Source: Alkalicoccus halolimnae
Lineage (GTDB): Bacteria > Bacillota > Bacilli > Bacillales > Salisediminibacteriaceae
Direction: 5' to 3'
Length of the DNA: 64,000 nucleotides
Assembly: GCF_008014775.2 (NCBI RefSeq)
Contig: NZ_CP144914.1
Coordinates: 3,348,001-3,412,000, forward strand
Of the stretch, positions 26,656-34,743 are shown piece by piece. Within the stretch, counting starts at the first letter, position 1. The number at the start of each line of letters is the position of its first letter. The notes under the pieces are model-generated. The model was not told the DNA's origin, made no database searches, and was given only the letters and a program-made list of their open reading frames with translations. The position numbers and the translations under genes were made by a program.

Positions 26656-26694
26656 CCAAAAAAAAGGCGCGCCCGGGGGCACACCTTTTTTATT
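26656..26694 (-). terminator. Terminator of the NlpC/P60 gene
   Basis: GGTGTGCCC and GGGCGCGCC pair (one mismatch) on the minus strand followed by eight T. Confidence 0.75.
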
Positions 26695-26703
26695 TATTTG
26701 CTA

Positions 26704-27630
26704 TTATTTCATATCGAGGAAACGTAGAGATACGAAACCTTCTGTAGATCCGTCAGAAACTTTTGCCCAGTAGTTGAATTCTTCCTGAACTTCAACGGTA
26801 GATCCACCGGAAATGCTTCCTGTAACGGAGTCCGACATGGAACCGCCGGAACGTACATTTACATTTGAAGTGTTAATGATTTCCGCCTGCTGGCCGGAAC
26901 TGCTTACGCTGCTTACGTTTGCTGTGGATGTGCTTCCGTCGTTGTCCATGTCAAGAAAACGAAGAGATACATAACCTTCTGTAGATCCATCAGAAACTTT
27001 TGCCCAGTAGTTGTACTCTTCTTCCACGTCTACTGTTGTACCGCCGGAAATTGTATCGATGCGGGAGTTAGATAGAGATGGACCGCTGCGTACGTTTAAG
27101 TTGTTTGCATTAACAACTGTTGCTTTATCGGAACTAGAGCTTGATACGTCCGCTGTAGATGCTACAGCTTCTGAAGAAGAACTGTCTGCTACACGTCGTG
27201 CAGAGTGATACTTCGGAGCCCAGTAAGAATTGTTCATGGATGATACTGTAACACCTTGTGATGCAGATGTGTGTACGAATTGGTTATTGCCGATATAAAT
27301 CCCGTTGTGACTCACACCTGATCGGTATGTACCTGAGAAAAATACGATGTCCCCTGCTTGCAGATTAGATCGGGAAACGCGGCTGCCTTCATTTACCTGG
27401 TTTGCTGTGCCGAATGGAAGATCAATACCTTCCTGTGCAAATGCGTAAGCTACAAATCCTGAACAGTCAAAACCAGATGGTGTTTTTCCGCCCCACTGAT
27501 AAGGTGTTCCCTGATGTTTCATTGCTTCTGATACGACTCCTTGCCCTGATGCTTCTGCTGTCTCTGTATCAACAGTTGTTACAGAGAAAAACATAAATGC
27601 TGCTACAATTAAAACCCACCACTTTTGCAT
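26704..27630 (-). CDS. Secreted NlpC/P60 peptidoglycan endopeptidase with two SH3b domains
   Basis: 308 aa. Signal peptide to about residue 28; NlpC/P60 domain (about 30-148) with catalytic Cys in GFDCSGFVAYAFA, His in GVSHNGIYIG and a third polar residue in QFVHTS; Ser-rich linker; two SH3b domains (NLNVRSGPSLS and NVNVRSGGSMS) for wall binding. It hydrolyses stem-peptide bonds (D-Glu to diamino acid). The catalytic domain is N-terminal, opposite to LytE. Ribosome site CAGGAGTG upstream of ATG. A WalR box and promoter lie upstream, so control by the essential WalKR wall-stress system is likely. Confidence 0.94.
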   Translation of the reverse strand: MQKWWVLIVAAFMFFSVTTVDTETAEASGQGVVSEAMKHQGTPYQWGGKTPSGFDCSGFVAYAFAQEGIDLPFGTANQVNEGSRVSRSNLQAGDIVFFSGTYRSGVSHNGIYIGNNQFVHTSASQGVTVSSMNNSYWAPKYHSARRVADSSSSEAVASTADVSSSSSDKATVVNANNLNVRSGPSLSNSRIDTISGGTTVDVEEEYNYWAKVSDGSTEGYVSLRFLDMDNDGSTSTANVSSVSSSGQQAEIINTSNVNVRSGGSMSDSVTGSISGGSTVEVQEEFNYWAKVSDGSTEGFVSLRFLDMK

Positions 27631-27666
27631 GCCCTATTCACTCCTGTAATTTTCAAATTTTGTGTA

Positions 27667-27685
27667 ACGTCTTGTCCGAAGACGT
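27667..27685 (-). promoter_or_regulatory. Stem-loop in the 5' leader of the NlpC/P60 gene
   Basis: ACGTCTT and AAGACGT form a perfect seven-base stem with a five-base loop, between the inferred promoter and the start codon. Confidence 0.5.
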
Positions 27686-27710
27686 CGTCTGTCTCTTAAC
27701 CACAAATTGA

Positions 27711-27737
27711 ATTCTAGCACAGATGGATCCGAAACAA
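27711..27737 (-). promoter_or_regulatory. Candidate SigA promoter of the NlpC/P60 gene
   Basis: On the minus strand TTGTTT, 15 bases, TAGAAT. The spacing is short, consistent with dependence on the activator site just upstream. Confidence 0.45.
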
Positions 27738-27738
27738 T

Positions 27739-27755
27739 GTAACACTGGGATTACA
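27739..27755 (-). promoter_or_regulatory. WalR (YycF) binding box
   Basis: Minus strand TGTAAT-CCCAG-TGTTAC fits the published consensus TGTWAH-N5-TGTWAH at every position. It abuts the inferred -35 of a peptidoglycan hydrolase gene, the usual WalR target class. Confidence 0.65.
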
Positions 27756-28261
27756 ATATGTTTACGCGTGCGACATGCGTCATATAATCCTGTTATATCA
27801 GCGTTCTCTCCAGGAAATTTATTTTAAATTTATCTTTTCCAAATATTCTCCATTGCTGCAATTACTCTATTGAACCTTAGAGCCGCAACGGTTACAAACT
27901 TTAGGTCAATAATGTTTTTCTTTATTTAGAATTTTTAGAAATGTTACTAATCCATTACAGAGAATATTATTTCTTTAATACTACCGTTATATTAGCTGTT
28001 TTTTTTGCTTATACAGGAAAAATTTTCAACTGATACAGTCTTTGCCAACTTCATTTGCAGGCGCACACAAGCATAGCGTTTCATCACATGAATCGTTTTT
28101 TCAAAATAGTGGACAACTGCGCCTTTCTTTTTCTTTCATAACGTTATGCGGATATCAGGTTCCGTTACATAAATCAGGACCGCTCTTATCAATATGTAAA
28201 AAAAGATGACGCGAAGGGTTCCTTCTATATAAGTAAAGCAGATAACCTGGCCCAGGGCACT
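27756..28261. other. AT-rich non-coding stretch
   Basis: No gene, RNA or repeat recognised from 27756 to 28261. Confidence 0.4.
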
Positions 28262-28420
28262 TCCTCAGCATTTTTTCGTTTCCGTTTCCTTAAACAGCCG
28301 CTTTCCGGAGGGACCGTTCTCAGCTAACCCCTTCCTCCCGGTGGCCGGACGGGTCATTTCCCCGGAGCCTCCCCCATCTCCACGGCAGCTTACGGTGAAA
28401 AGGACAGAGCATCATTTGTC
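28262..28420 (-). repeat. Dispersed repeat R3, copy 3
   Basis: Minus strand: GATGCTCTGTCC then CACCGTAAGCTGCCGTGGAG at the start and CCGGAAAGCGGCTG then GGAAACGGAAACGAAA at the end, matching the copies at 7886 and 59043 in order. Confidence 0.7.
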
Positions 28421-28702
28421 TTCTAATAAAGACAGCTCCTTTTTAACCCTCATTGATTTCCCCTATATAGATTGGGAAGTTCCATTTTTATAGAAGACCA
28501 TTTTCAACCATCATGGTGCACGACTTTTGCATGAGTGTCTCCGTTATAACTCCGGGATCTTACAAGTGAGTTTGTTTTGCTGTTTTTCTGTTACATTCTG
28601 TTCTGCAGGTAAAAAGAGGACAAGACAACCTCCCTGGATATAGACAGGCTCGTTAAAATTAGATTTTTCGTCTGATCCTGCTTATTTTTACGACGTGTAC
28701 GT

Positions 28703-28733
28703 AAGAGCCCCAGACTTTAAACAGGGGCTTCTT
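28703..28733 (+). promoter_or_regulatory. Hairpin before a small ORF
   Basis: AAGAGCCCC pairs with GGGGCTTCTT (one bulge) around a 12-base loop, ending five bases before the ribosome site of the small ORF at 28750. Could be a terminator or a control element. Confidence 0.4.
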
Positions 28734-28749
28734 CATAAGGAGGAGTAAA

Positions 28750-28836
28750 ATGGAAGGAGAGGGCGGTAAACAGAAGACTTACCCGCTTGAATGTCATTAC
28801 GATCATAACGCCGCACGGATAGAAAAATGCTTTTAA
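28750..28836 (+). CDS. Candidate small protein (28 aa)
   Basis: An ideal AAGGAGGAG ribosome site stands four bases before ATG 28750. The 28-codon product starts MEGEGGKQKTYPLECHYDHN and has two cysteines and two histidines (ECHYDHNAA, EKCF), so metal binding is conceivable. It lies alone in a 1.6-kb gap. Support is only the start signal and the hairpin upstream; no homologue is recognised and it may be chance. Confidence 0.35.
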   Translation: MEGEGGKQKTYPLECHYDHNAARIEKCF

Positions 28837-29145
28837 ATCAGGTTTTCCGGCGTTCTTCATATCAGTATGCGTTCGTTATATCTTTTTACTTCGGCCGCTA
28901 AAATCCGCTTGCATTTTTTAACTTGCACCGCCTTTATAGAAAGCACGTGCGCGGGCCTGGGAAAGTGCCGTTGATTAAAACAAAATCTCCCTGTTACTAC
29001 GTGAATTTTCTCGATGATTTCCGTTTACTATAAGGATGCATGTAACTTTAGGAATAAAAAAGGATGCTCTTTTTTTTCGTGCGGGAGCTCAGCCGGATGT
29101 TGTTTAAAGTCCTTCGCCTGATTTAAATGCCGCTGCCCTGAACAA

Positions 29146-29173
29146 ACTGCCCGGCATTTTTCTGCCGGGCAGT
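29146..29173 (-). terminator. Second hairpin downstream of the acidic lipoprotein gene
   Basis: Perfect 11-base stem ACTGCCCGGCA / TGCCGGGCAGT with a six-base loop; on the minus strand it is followed by TTGTT. Confidence 0.55.
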
Positions 29174-29195
29174 CTATAATATGAAAATCAGGCAC

Positions 29196-29225
29196 AAAAA
29201 AAGCTCCGGAAAATTCCGGAGCTTT
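29196..29225 (-). terminator. Terminator of the acidic lipoprotein gene
   Basis: AAAGCTCCGGAA / TTCCGGAGCTTT with a T-run on the minus strand. Confidence 0.9.
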
Positions 29226-29247
29226 CGATGTGAAAGTGAAGAGTGAA

Positions 29248-29706
29248 TTATTCAGTGTCTTCTTCGTTGTCCATTTCAGTGTTATCTTCCGCTGCTGGAT
29301 CTTCTTCGTTCATTTCAGCGTCGTCTTCTGCTGCTGGATCTTCTTCGTTCATCTCAGCGTTGTCTTCTGCCGCTGGATCTTCTTCGTTCATCTCAGCATT
29401 GTCTTCAGCCGCTGGATCTTCTTCGTTCATCTCAGCGTTGTCTTCTGCTGCTGGATCTTCTTCGTTCATTTCAGCGTCGTCTTCAGCCGCTGGATCTTCT
29501 TCGTTCATCTCAGCGTTGTCTTCAGCCGCTGGGTCTTCTTCTGTGTTGTTCTCAGCTGCTGGATCTTCTTCTTCAGCTGGTGCTTCTTCGTTCGTAGTAT
29601 TGTTTTCAGCCGGTGCGTTTTCAGTATCTTCTCCGCCGCCGCAAGCTGCTAGCATGCCTACTGCGAATACGCTTGATAGTACTGATAGTGTTAGTTTCTT
29701 TTTCAT
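29248..29706 (-). CDS. Lipoprotein with seven acidic 13-residue repeats
   Basis: 152 aa. Lipoprotein signal MKKKLTLSVLSSVFAVGMLAAC with lipobox LAAC (Cys22), then Gly-rich and extremely acidic low-complexity sequence. From residue 56 to 146 there are seven copies of EEDPAAEDNAEMN with few substitutions, preceded by a shorter variant. There is essentially no basic residue after the lipobox. Ribosome site GGAGGA precedes ATG. The type is an extended, anionic surface spacer, perhaps related to life at high salt and pH; no enzymatic domain. Two smaller lipoproteins with the same signal style follow at 31666 and 31972. Confidence 0.85.
   Translation of the reverse strand: MKKKLTLSVLSSVFAVGMLAACGGGEDTENAPAENNTTNEEAPAEEEDPAAENNTEEDPAAEDNAEMNEEDPAAEDDAEMNEEDPAAEDNAEMNEEDPAAEDNAEMNEEDPAAEDNAEMNEEDPAAEDDAEMNEEDPAAEDNTEMDNEEDTE
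29269..29541 (-). repeat. 39-bp coding tandem repeat (7 units)
   Basis: Seven 39-base units within the lipoprotein gene encode EEDPAAEDNAEMN; units differ at a few silent or N/D positions. Copy number is likely variable between strains. Confidence 0.9.
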
Positions 29707-30374
29707 TGGTTCATTCCTCCAGAATTAAGTTCATAATTTTTTAAGATCCTCTGATGAGGAACTGAGGCAATCATACCTGCTGAATGCCCAGAAAACAACC
29801 TATTTCGCATTAATTGCAAACTGTTAGACGATTCAATGCATTCTAACGTTATTTTGCGTTAAAGTTATGGGAAAGTGTGTGAAATAAAGCTGATTTTGGT
29901 AGTGGTTACTAATAATTAGTCCTGTTTTCCTGTTAAATATCGGCTGATGTCTGTAAAAAATCTACAGCGATATAGTAACCTTACCCCTATACTTAAGAAC
30001 ACATTTCTCCTATCCCATTACGAAGAAAATCGCCAATCAGGTCATCTTCTTCAGCCTTTTAATGATAAGGCCACGTTGTACGCCTTCCCGTCCTCCTCTG
30101 GTAGTAAACATACCTGAACCATTCTCCCTAAATTTTTTCGAGAAATTTGTGTAGTGAATGAAAGGAGGAGGAAAAGAGCCCCTGTTAAGCTTTCATTCCG
30201 CTTTTTTAAAACCGGGGCGGGATGGGGCTCCTTTTCATCCACGCGGCTCCAGAAGCTTTCTCCTCTGCGTGATTCTGATCTTTCTGCGATGATAATCAGT
30301 TGATTAAAGGATTTTCCATGATCCTCTGTTAAAATAAGTTTACCGATTCATTGGAGGGGGGTCAGAAGCAGTCA
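29707..30374. other. Non-coding stretch with one long hairpin
   Basis: AGAGCCCC at about 30175 and GGGGCTCC at about 30224 could pair across about 40 bases. No gene is supported before the acyltransferase. Confidence 0.4.
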
Positions 30375-31553
30375 ATGCGTAACGACAGATTAAACGAAAT
30401 CTATATTATCCGTGCACTGGCTATTATCGCGGTTCTTTTCGTTCATGCGACAAGCCGCGGCGTTGTGGAAACGATGGAGACCGGCTCCCTTTCCTTCACC
30501 GTATATAATTCTTTTAATACCCTGTTCCGCTTTGGGACGCCGACTTTCATTCTGCTCAGTGCGTTTGTCATTTTCTATAATTACTACAGACGCCCCATCG
30601 ACAGCCATTTAATCAAGGGCTTTTATAAAAAAAGACTTTTATATATTCTTGTACCTTACACCCTTGTTTCTCTCGGGTACTACTGGTTTAAAGTAGTGGT
30701 CTATAACACGGACCCTGCTTTCTCTGTTTTTGCAGGGGAATTCACCGTGCAGCTCCTTACAGGGAAAGCCCACCCTCATTTGTACTTTGTGTTTATAAGC
30801 ATTCAATTTTATCTGCTGTTTCCGCTTTTGCTTTATGTATTTAAGAGATACCGCTGGCTGACGCCTCATTTGATCTGGGTCGGCCTCGTTCTGCAGTGGA
30901 CTTTCGTGCTGTTGAACAACCTTTATTTTCAAGTGCCTAATAAAGGCTCCTGGTCTCTCTCCTATCTGGCTTATTTCTTTACAGGAGCTTATATCGGTAT
31001 TTACTTTCATTCTATTAGAGACTGGCTTACAGGCGCTCATTTGAAAAATAAATTCGAAACACTTGCCTGGGTGTTGATATGGACGGCCTGGGGAACAGCG
31101 ACCTTGCTGCACATTTATGTATGGCACCAGCTGCGCCTTTACGATACAGTTTTTGATACCCGGCTTTTTGAACTGCTGTGGAATGTGCAGACACTAACTT
31201 CGGCTGTTATTTTGTTTCAGGTGGCGTTTTACATTCAGCGGACAGCGTCTCCTTTTGTTATTCGGGCGCTTACCCAGCTGGGGATCGTTTCTTTCGGGGT
31301 CTACCTGTACCATCCGTTTCTGCTGATGGTCTGGGAAAATTATGCCTTGAGCGGAGATACCACCCTGCTGTTTTTGTCCGTTTTCGGGCTTGGTTTTGCT
31401 CTTGTTCTGGCTGTTTCCTGGGCCGTGACCTATTTTTTCATGATGAAAGTACCGGCTTCGTGGATCCTTTTCGGAGCCGGCCCCCGTCTTCGTCCAAAGA
31501 AGCCTTCCGAAGCGGCCGTGGATACGAAAGAAAAAAGATACAAAGAAAACTAG
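30375..31553 (+). CDS. Acyltransferase family 3 membrane protein
   Basis: 392 aa with about ten membrane helices. The start RLNEIYIIRALAIIAVLFVHATSRG carries the family Arg and His (RALAIIAVLFVH), and the end LTQLGIVSFGVYLYHPFLLMVWE carries the second family block. Such enzymes O-acylate cell-wall polymers, exopolysaccharide or lipids. The ribosome site GGAGGGGGG is 13 bases before ATG 30375, somewhat far; the frame is also open from a TTG at 30351 that overlaps the site itself. Stand-alone gene with its own terminator. The basic, Lys-rich tail is cytoplasmic. Substrate unknown. Confidence 0.9.
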   Translation: MRNDRLNEIYIIRALAIIAVLFVHATSRGVVETMETGSLSFTVYNSFNTLFRFGTPTFILLSAFVIFYNYYRRPIDSHLIKGFYKKRLLYILVPYTLVSLGYYWFKVVVYNTDPAFSVFAGEFTVQLLTGKAHPHLYFVFISIQFYLLFPLLLYVFKRYRWLTPHLIWVGLVLQWTFVLLNNLYFQVPNKGSWSLSYLAYFFTGAYIGIYFHSIRDWLTGAHLKNKFETLAWVLIWTAWGTATLLHIYVWHQLRLYDTVFDTRLFELLWNVQTLTSAVILFQVAFYIQRTASPFVIRALTQLGIVSFGVYLYHPFLLMVWENYALSGDTTLLFLSVFGLGFALVLAVSWAVTYFFMMKVPASWILFGAGPRLRPKKPSEAAVDTKEKRYKEN

Positions 31554-31562
31554 TCAGACAGA

Positions 31563-31597
31563 AACAAGCATGGGGGTTCAGCTCCCATGCTTGTTTT
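31563..31597 (+). terminator. Terminator of the acyltransferase gene
   Basis: ACAAGCATGGG / CCCATGCTTGT followed by TTTT. Confidence 0.9.
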
Positions 31598-31615
31598 TAC
31601 CGGTCTGAAGACATA

Positions 31616-31652
31616 AAAAAGAAGCTTCCTCCAGGGGGAAGAGGAAGCTTAG
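31616..31652 (-). terminator. Terminator of a small lipoprotein gene
   Basis: AAGCTTCCTC / GAGGAAGCTT with six T on the minus strand. Confidence 0.88.
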
Positions 31653-31665
31653 AGGGGGGAAATTA

Positions 31666-31818
31666 TTATATTCCGTTATTGCCTTCTCCCTCACTAAAGT
31701 TATTTTCCATGTCAGGAGCGTTTTCAAAGTCACTCTCTAACTCATCGTTGCCGCAGGCTGTAAGCATAGTAGCTGCAAACAATCCTGAAAACAGCGGTAT
31801 CATTAGTTTTCTTTTCAA
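31666..31818 (-). CDS. Small acidic lipoprotein
   Basis: 50 aa from TTG 31818, eight bases after GGGAG. MKRKLMIPLFSGLFAATMLTAC is a lipoprotein signal with lipobox LTAC; the mature part of about 29 residues is acidic (NDELESDFENAPDMEN). No domain. It resembles the lipoproteins at 29248 and 31972 in signal and composition. Monocistronic with its own terminator. Function unknown; the size makes a role as membrane-surface peptide or precursor conceivable, without evidence. Confidence 0.72.
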   Translation of the reverse strand: MKRKLMIPLFSGLFAATMLTACGNDELESDFENAPDMENNFSEGEGNNGI

Positions 31819-31971
31819 AACAACGTCTCCCTTCAAGCTGATAACTTTGCGTGGGGCGGTGTATAACAAATCGACTTTGCTATACCGGCATCTTCTTGCT
31901 TCGTGTCCGACTAACAGTCTTCATCCACGCTTTTTTCCAACTGTATTGTTGAATCCGTTATGACAGGCTTA

Positions 31972-32142
31972 TTATTCGTTACCTTCAGCTGGATCGTTTT
32001 CCATGCCGCCGTCCATTTCTTCGTTTGCAGCTGGATCATTTTCTACATCAGTAGTGTCGTTACCGCCTTCACCGCCGCAAGCTGCGAGTGAACCGAGTAC
32101 AAACATACTGGAAAGTGCTGTTACCATCATTTTTTTCTTCAT
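31972..32142 (-). CDS. Small acidic lipoprotein
   Basis: 56 aa from ATG 32142, seven bases after GGAGGG; upstream in-frame codons lack a ribosome site. Signal MKKKMMVTALSSMFVLGSLAAC with lipobox LAAC, then GGEGG and an acidic tail with ENDPAANEE and ENDPAEGNE, reminiscent of the EEDPAAEDN repeats of the lipoprotein at 29248, so the two are probably paralogues with different repeat number. Confidence 0.78.
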   Translation of the reverse strand: MKKKMMVTALSSMFVLGSLAACGGEGGNDTTDVENDPAANEEMDGGMENDPAEGNE

Positions 32143-32361
32143 TATAAATCCCTCCATAATATAGTTGTCTTTCTTTATGCTCATTCCCTGGTAGTCCAGC
32201 GAATGTTCTATTCTTCTCTTTCACTTTTGCAAACATGTAAAACCTTATTCATGCTATTTTGATAATGTTTCACATTCATTCCACATTGTTTACAGATTTC
32301 ACGATCACGAAAAACCCGCCGAATTTCCTTTCTGGAGGGACGGCTTCGGCGGCATACCCGC

Positions 32362-32500
32362 GAATTAAGAGAACTGCGGCGAAGATTAAAAGAACTTGAG
32401 GAGGAATTAAAAGAACTGGAAGAGATTAAAAGAACAATCAGCTGAATTAACAAAACTTTCGTCTGAATAAAGAGAACCGATACGTAACTTTAACTGAACC
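32362..32500 (+). repeat. 21-bp-period imperfect tandem array (copy B)
   Basis: ATTAA of successive units at 32364, 32385, 32406, 32425, 32446, 32467 and 32489: spacings 21, 21, 19, 21, 21, 22. Core GAATTAAAAGAACT. The first four units are open in one frame as coiled-coil codons (RELRELRRRLKELEEELKEL), ending at TGA; no start codon is found for that frame. Confidence 0.8.
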
Positions 32501-32708
32501 AGCCGCTCCTTCAACAGAACCGACCTCTCTGTGCGGCCCCCGCTGCCCTTATCGAGTCAGACTTCCCTAATCAGCCTCCAAAATGGTGGTTTTGAAAATT
32601 ACTCTCAAAAGCCGGCGGTCGCCTGCTTTTTCTGAAGAAAATCGAGCAACTTCTGAGTTTGGATGCTCTGATGCTTGTTAAAATACTCCATTCCGCCCTT
32701 TGCAAAAC

Positions 32709-32746
32709 AAAAAACGCCGTGACGACGGATCGTCATGGCGCTTTTC
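32709..32746 (-). terminator. Terminator of fabZ (TGAC/GTCA type)
   Basis: CGCCGTGACGA / TCGTCATGGCG around four bases, T-run on the minus strand. Confidence 0.88.
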
Positions 32747-32763
32747 AGGTGGTTTTTATACTG

Positions 32764-33198
32764 CTACTCTTCTTTGTCACCGAGTGCAAACATCAGCTCC
32801 GCTTCGGCAACGATTTTGTCATCTACTTTCGCAGTGGCTTTTCCTTTGCCGACCGGGCCGCGGAGACGGGTGATCTCCACTTCGAGATGAAGCTGGTCGC
32901 CCGGTTTTACCTGCCCTTTAAAGCGGCAGCTGTCGATACCTGCGAAAAAGGCGAGCTTTCCTTTGTTTTCTTCTTTTTTTAAAATCGCTACTGCTCCTAC
33001 CTGAGCCAGCGCTTCAATGATCAGCACCCCGGGCATGACAGGATAATCCGGGAAGTGTCCGTTGAAAAATTCTTCGTTTGCGGAAACATTTTTGTAACCG
33101 GCTGCGCGCCTGCCTTCTTCCACTTCGAGAATACGATCGACGAGCAGAAAAGGGTAACGGTGGGGAATGATGTCTTTAATTTCTTCGATGGAGAGCAT
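32764..33198 (-). CDS. fabZ: 3-hydroxyacyl-[ACP] dehydratase FabZ
   Basis: 144 aa, full length. [10 protein letters not shown] at the start and the active-site block [26 protein letters not shown] (catalytic His and Glu) identify the hot-dog-fold dehydratase that removes water from 3-hydroxyacyl-ACP in type II fatty-acid synthesis. Ribosome site AAAGGATG. It lies downstream of mbl and the EpuA-like gene, as in Bacillus, but has its own terminator. Confidence 0.96.
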   Translation of the reverse strand: MLSIEEIKDIIPHRYPFLLVDRILEVEEGRRAAGYKNVSANEEFFNGHFPDYPVMPGVLIIEALAQVGAVAILKKEENKGKLAFFAGIDSCRFKGQVKPGDQLHLEVEITRLRGPVGKGKATAKVDDKIVAEAELMFALGDKEE

Positions 33199-33340
33199 GG
33201 TTCAAACATCCTTTCAGCATTGTAAAGTAAAATCAGCACCTGGATACAAGTGTACGATGTTTTCCTTATAGACTCAATCACTTTCAGCAGAAGGATTCTG
33301 GCTGCGGCAGATCGTTTTCTGCTTTACTCAAAAATGACAA

Positions 33341-33377
33341 AAAACCTCTATGACAAGTGATGTCATGGAGGTTTTTC
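33341..33377 (-). terminator. Terminator after the EpuA-like gene (TGAC/GTCA type)
   Basis: AAAACCTC-ATGAC / GTCAT-GAGGTTTT, one mismatch in the stem. Confidence 0.85.
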
Positions 33378-33416
33378 CAGTCCACTTATGCGTGGCCGTC
33401 AAACGGGTATTGTCAC

Positions 33417-33707
33417 CTAACCACCGTAAATAATTTCGAAAATATGAGTCCACGTGGTCGGATCAAACACTTCAAAAGCATTATCTCCCTCGCCGACAAT
33501 AGAGTAGCCGACCATGGCGCCTACTGCCATGGCTATCATAATCAGTACAAGCGTAGATAGGACGCGGAACCAGATCGGCACGAGGCGGGTCCGCTTCCAG
33601 AACCAGTGCTTCTCCTTTTTCTGCTTCGGCTGTTTCGTGCTTCTTGTATGCTGTTGTTCTTTTGTCTGCGGCTGCTCCGCAGGCATTTTTGTTTCTTTAT
33701 TATTCAT
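33417..33707 (-). CDS. EpuA-like single-helix membrane protein (often named RNA polymerase subunit beta)
   Basis: 96 aa. A polar Lys/Gln-rich head (about 1-38) is followed by FWKRTRLVPIWFRVLSTLVLIMIAMAVGAMVGYSIVGEGDNAFEVFDPTTWTHIFEIIYGG. The RLVPIW start of the helix, GAMVGYSIVGEG and the TWTHIF tail are the marks of the PF11772 family found beside mbl in many Firmicutes. The database name 'DNA-directed RNA polymerase subunit beta' for this family is not supported by anything in its sequence. Ribosome site AGGAG. It is 34 bases downstream of mbl and likely cotranscribed. Confidence 0.82.
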   Translation of the reverse strand: MNNKETKMPAEQPQTKEQQHTRSTKQPKQKKEKHWFWKRTRLVPIWFRVLSTLVLIMIAMAVGAMVGYSIVGEGDNAFEVFDPTTWTHIFEIIYGG

Positions 33708-33741
33708 ACGGTTCGCTTCTCCTCATGACGTTATGTCAACG

Positions 33742-34743
33742 TTATCTCTGTTTTACTTTCACCAGCTGGTCCAGCTGCTCCAGCATTTTCCCCGTCCCGT
33801 TCACGACACAGCTCAAAGGGTCTTCGGCTATGAAAACAGGCACATTCAGTTCTCCCGACAGGAGGGTATCCACCCCGTGAAGGCAGGCCCCGCCTCCTGT
33901 AATAATGATTCCCCGGTCAATGATGTCTGCGGAAAGCTCCGGCGGCGTGCGTTCGAGAACAGAAGTGGCGGATGAAATAATATGCCGCATCGTTTCCAGG
34001 AGCGCTCCGCTTATCTCAGCGGAAGTAATCGTGACGGTACGCGGCAGCCCGTTGACCGTATCTCTTCCGCGGACGTTCATTGTTTCGTCCCGGCCTTCGG
34101 GACAGACGCTGCCGATATTCATTTTTATCAGTTCCGCTGTCCGTTCACCGACTAAGAGCTGATGCTTTCTTTTTATATAATAGGCGATGGCGCTGCTTAA
34201 ATGATCGCCGGCTTTTTTGACCGTTTCGGAAGCAACGATTGTGCCCATCGATATGACGGCTATATCGGTCGTGCCGCCGCCGATATCAATAATCATGCTG
34301 CCAACGGGCTGATTTATATCAATTCCCGCTCCGATCGCTGCCACTTTTGGTTCTTCTTCCAGGTAGATTTCTTTCGCTCCGATTTTTTCAACGGCTTCCC
34401 GGATGGCCTTTTTTTCCACCGTTCCTGTCTGGGCAGGACAGCAGATAAGCACCCGCGGTTTGCCGAACATGCTTTTTACGTTTATTTTATCGAGAAAATG
34501 TTTCAGCATTTTTTCGGTTTTATCAAAATCTGCTATGACTCCATCTTTCAGGGGCCGGACGGCGGTAATATTGTCGGGGGTACGGCCGGCCATATCGAAG
34601 GCTTCCTGACCGATGGCGACTATTTTCCCGCTTTTCATATCGACCGCTGCGACGGACGGTTCATTTAACACGATGCCTCGCCCTTTCACATGGATAAGTA
34701 CGTTCGCCGTTCCGAGATCAATTCCGATATCCCGTCCAAACAT
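33742..34743 (-). CDS. mbl: Rod-shape determining actin-like protein Mbl
   Basis: 333 aa. MFGRDIGIDLGTANVLIHVKGRGIVLNEPSVAAVD (phosphate 1), IIDIGGGTTDIAVISMG (phosphate 2), and RTPPELSADIIDRGIIITGGGACLHG (adenosine) are the actin-ATPase motifs. The opening MFxRDIGIDLGTANVLIHVKG is Mbl-type rather than MreB. It polymerises on the inner membrane and guides lateral wall synthesis. The position between murA and fabZ follows Bacillus synteny, but the usual upstream neighbour spoIIID is absent. Confidence 0.94.
   Translation of the reverse strand: MFGRDIGIDLGTANVLIHVKGRGIVLNEPSVAAVDMKSGKIVAIGQEAFDMAGRTPDNITAVRPLKDGVIADFDKTEKMLKHFLDKINVKSMFGKPRVLICCPAQTGTVEKKAIREAVEKIGAKEIYLEEEPKVAAIGAGIDINQPVGSMIIDIGGGTTDIAVISMGTIVASETVKKAGDHLSSAIAYYIKRKHQLLVGERTAELIKMNIGSVCPEGRDETMNVRGRDTVNGLPRTVTITSAEISGALLETMRHIISSATSVLERTPPELSADIIDRGIIITGGGACLHGVDTLLSGELNVPVFIAEDPLSCVVNGTGKMLEQLDQLVKVKQR

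Noticed and set aside
26352..26747. 131-codon plus-strand open frame across a repeat array
   Set aside because: It is the reverse of the 21-bp array plus the end of the NlpC/P60 gene; the peptide is a Pro/Leu low-complexity product of the repeat.
27631..27900. c-di-AMP (ydaO/yuaA) riboswitch upstream of the wall endopeptidase
   Set aside because: The conserved blocks of that riboswitch could not be found; a WalR box explains regulation better.
32208..32453. 81-codon minus-strand frame ending in a CKQ-CGM-like zinc motif
   Set aside because: Its first half is the reverse of a 21-bp array and no ribosome site precedes it; the cysteine-containing end alone is too little to call a gene.
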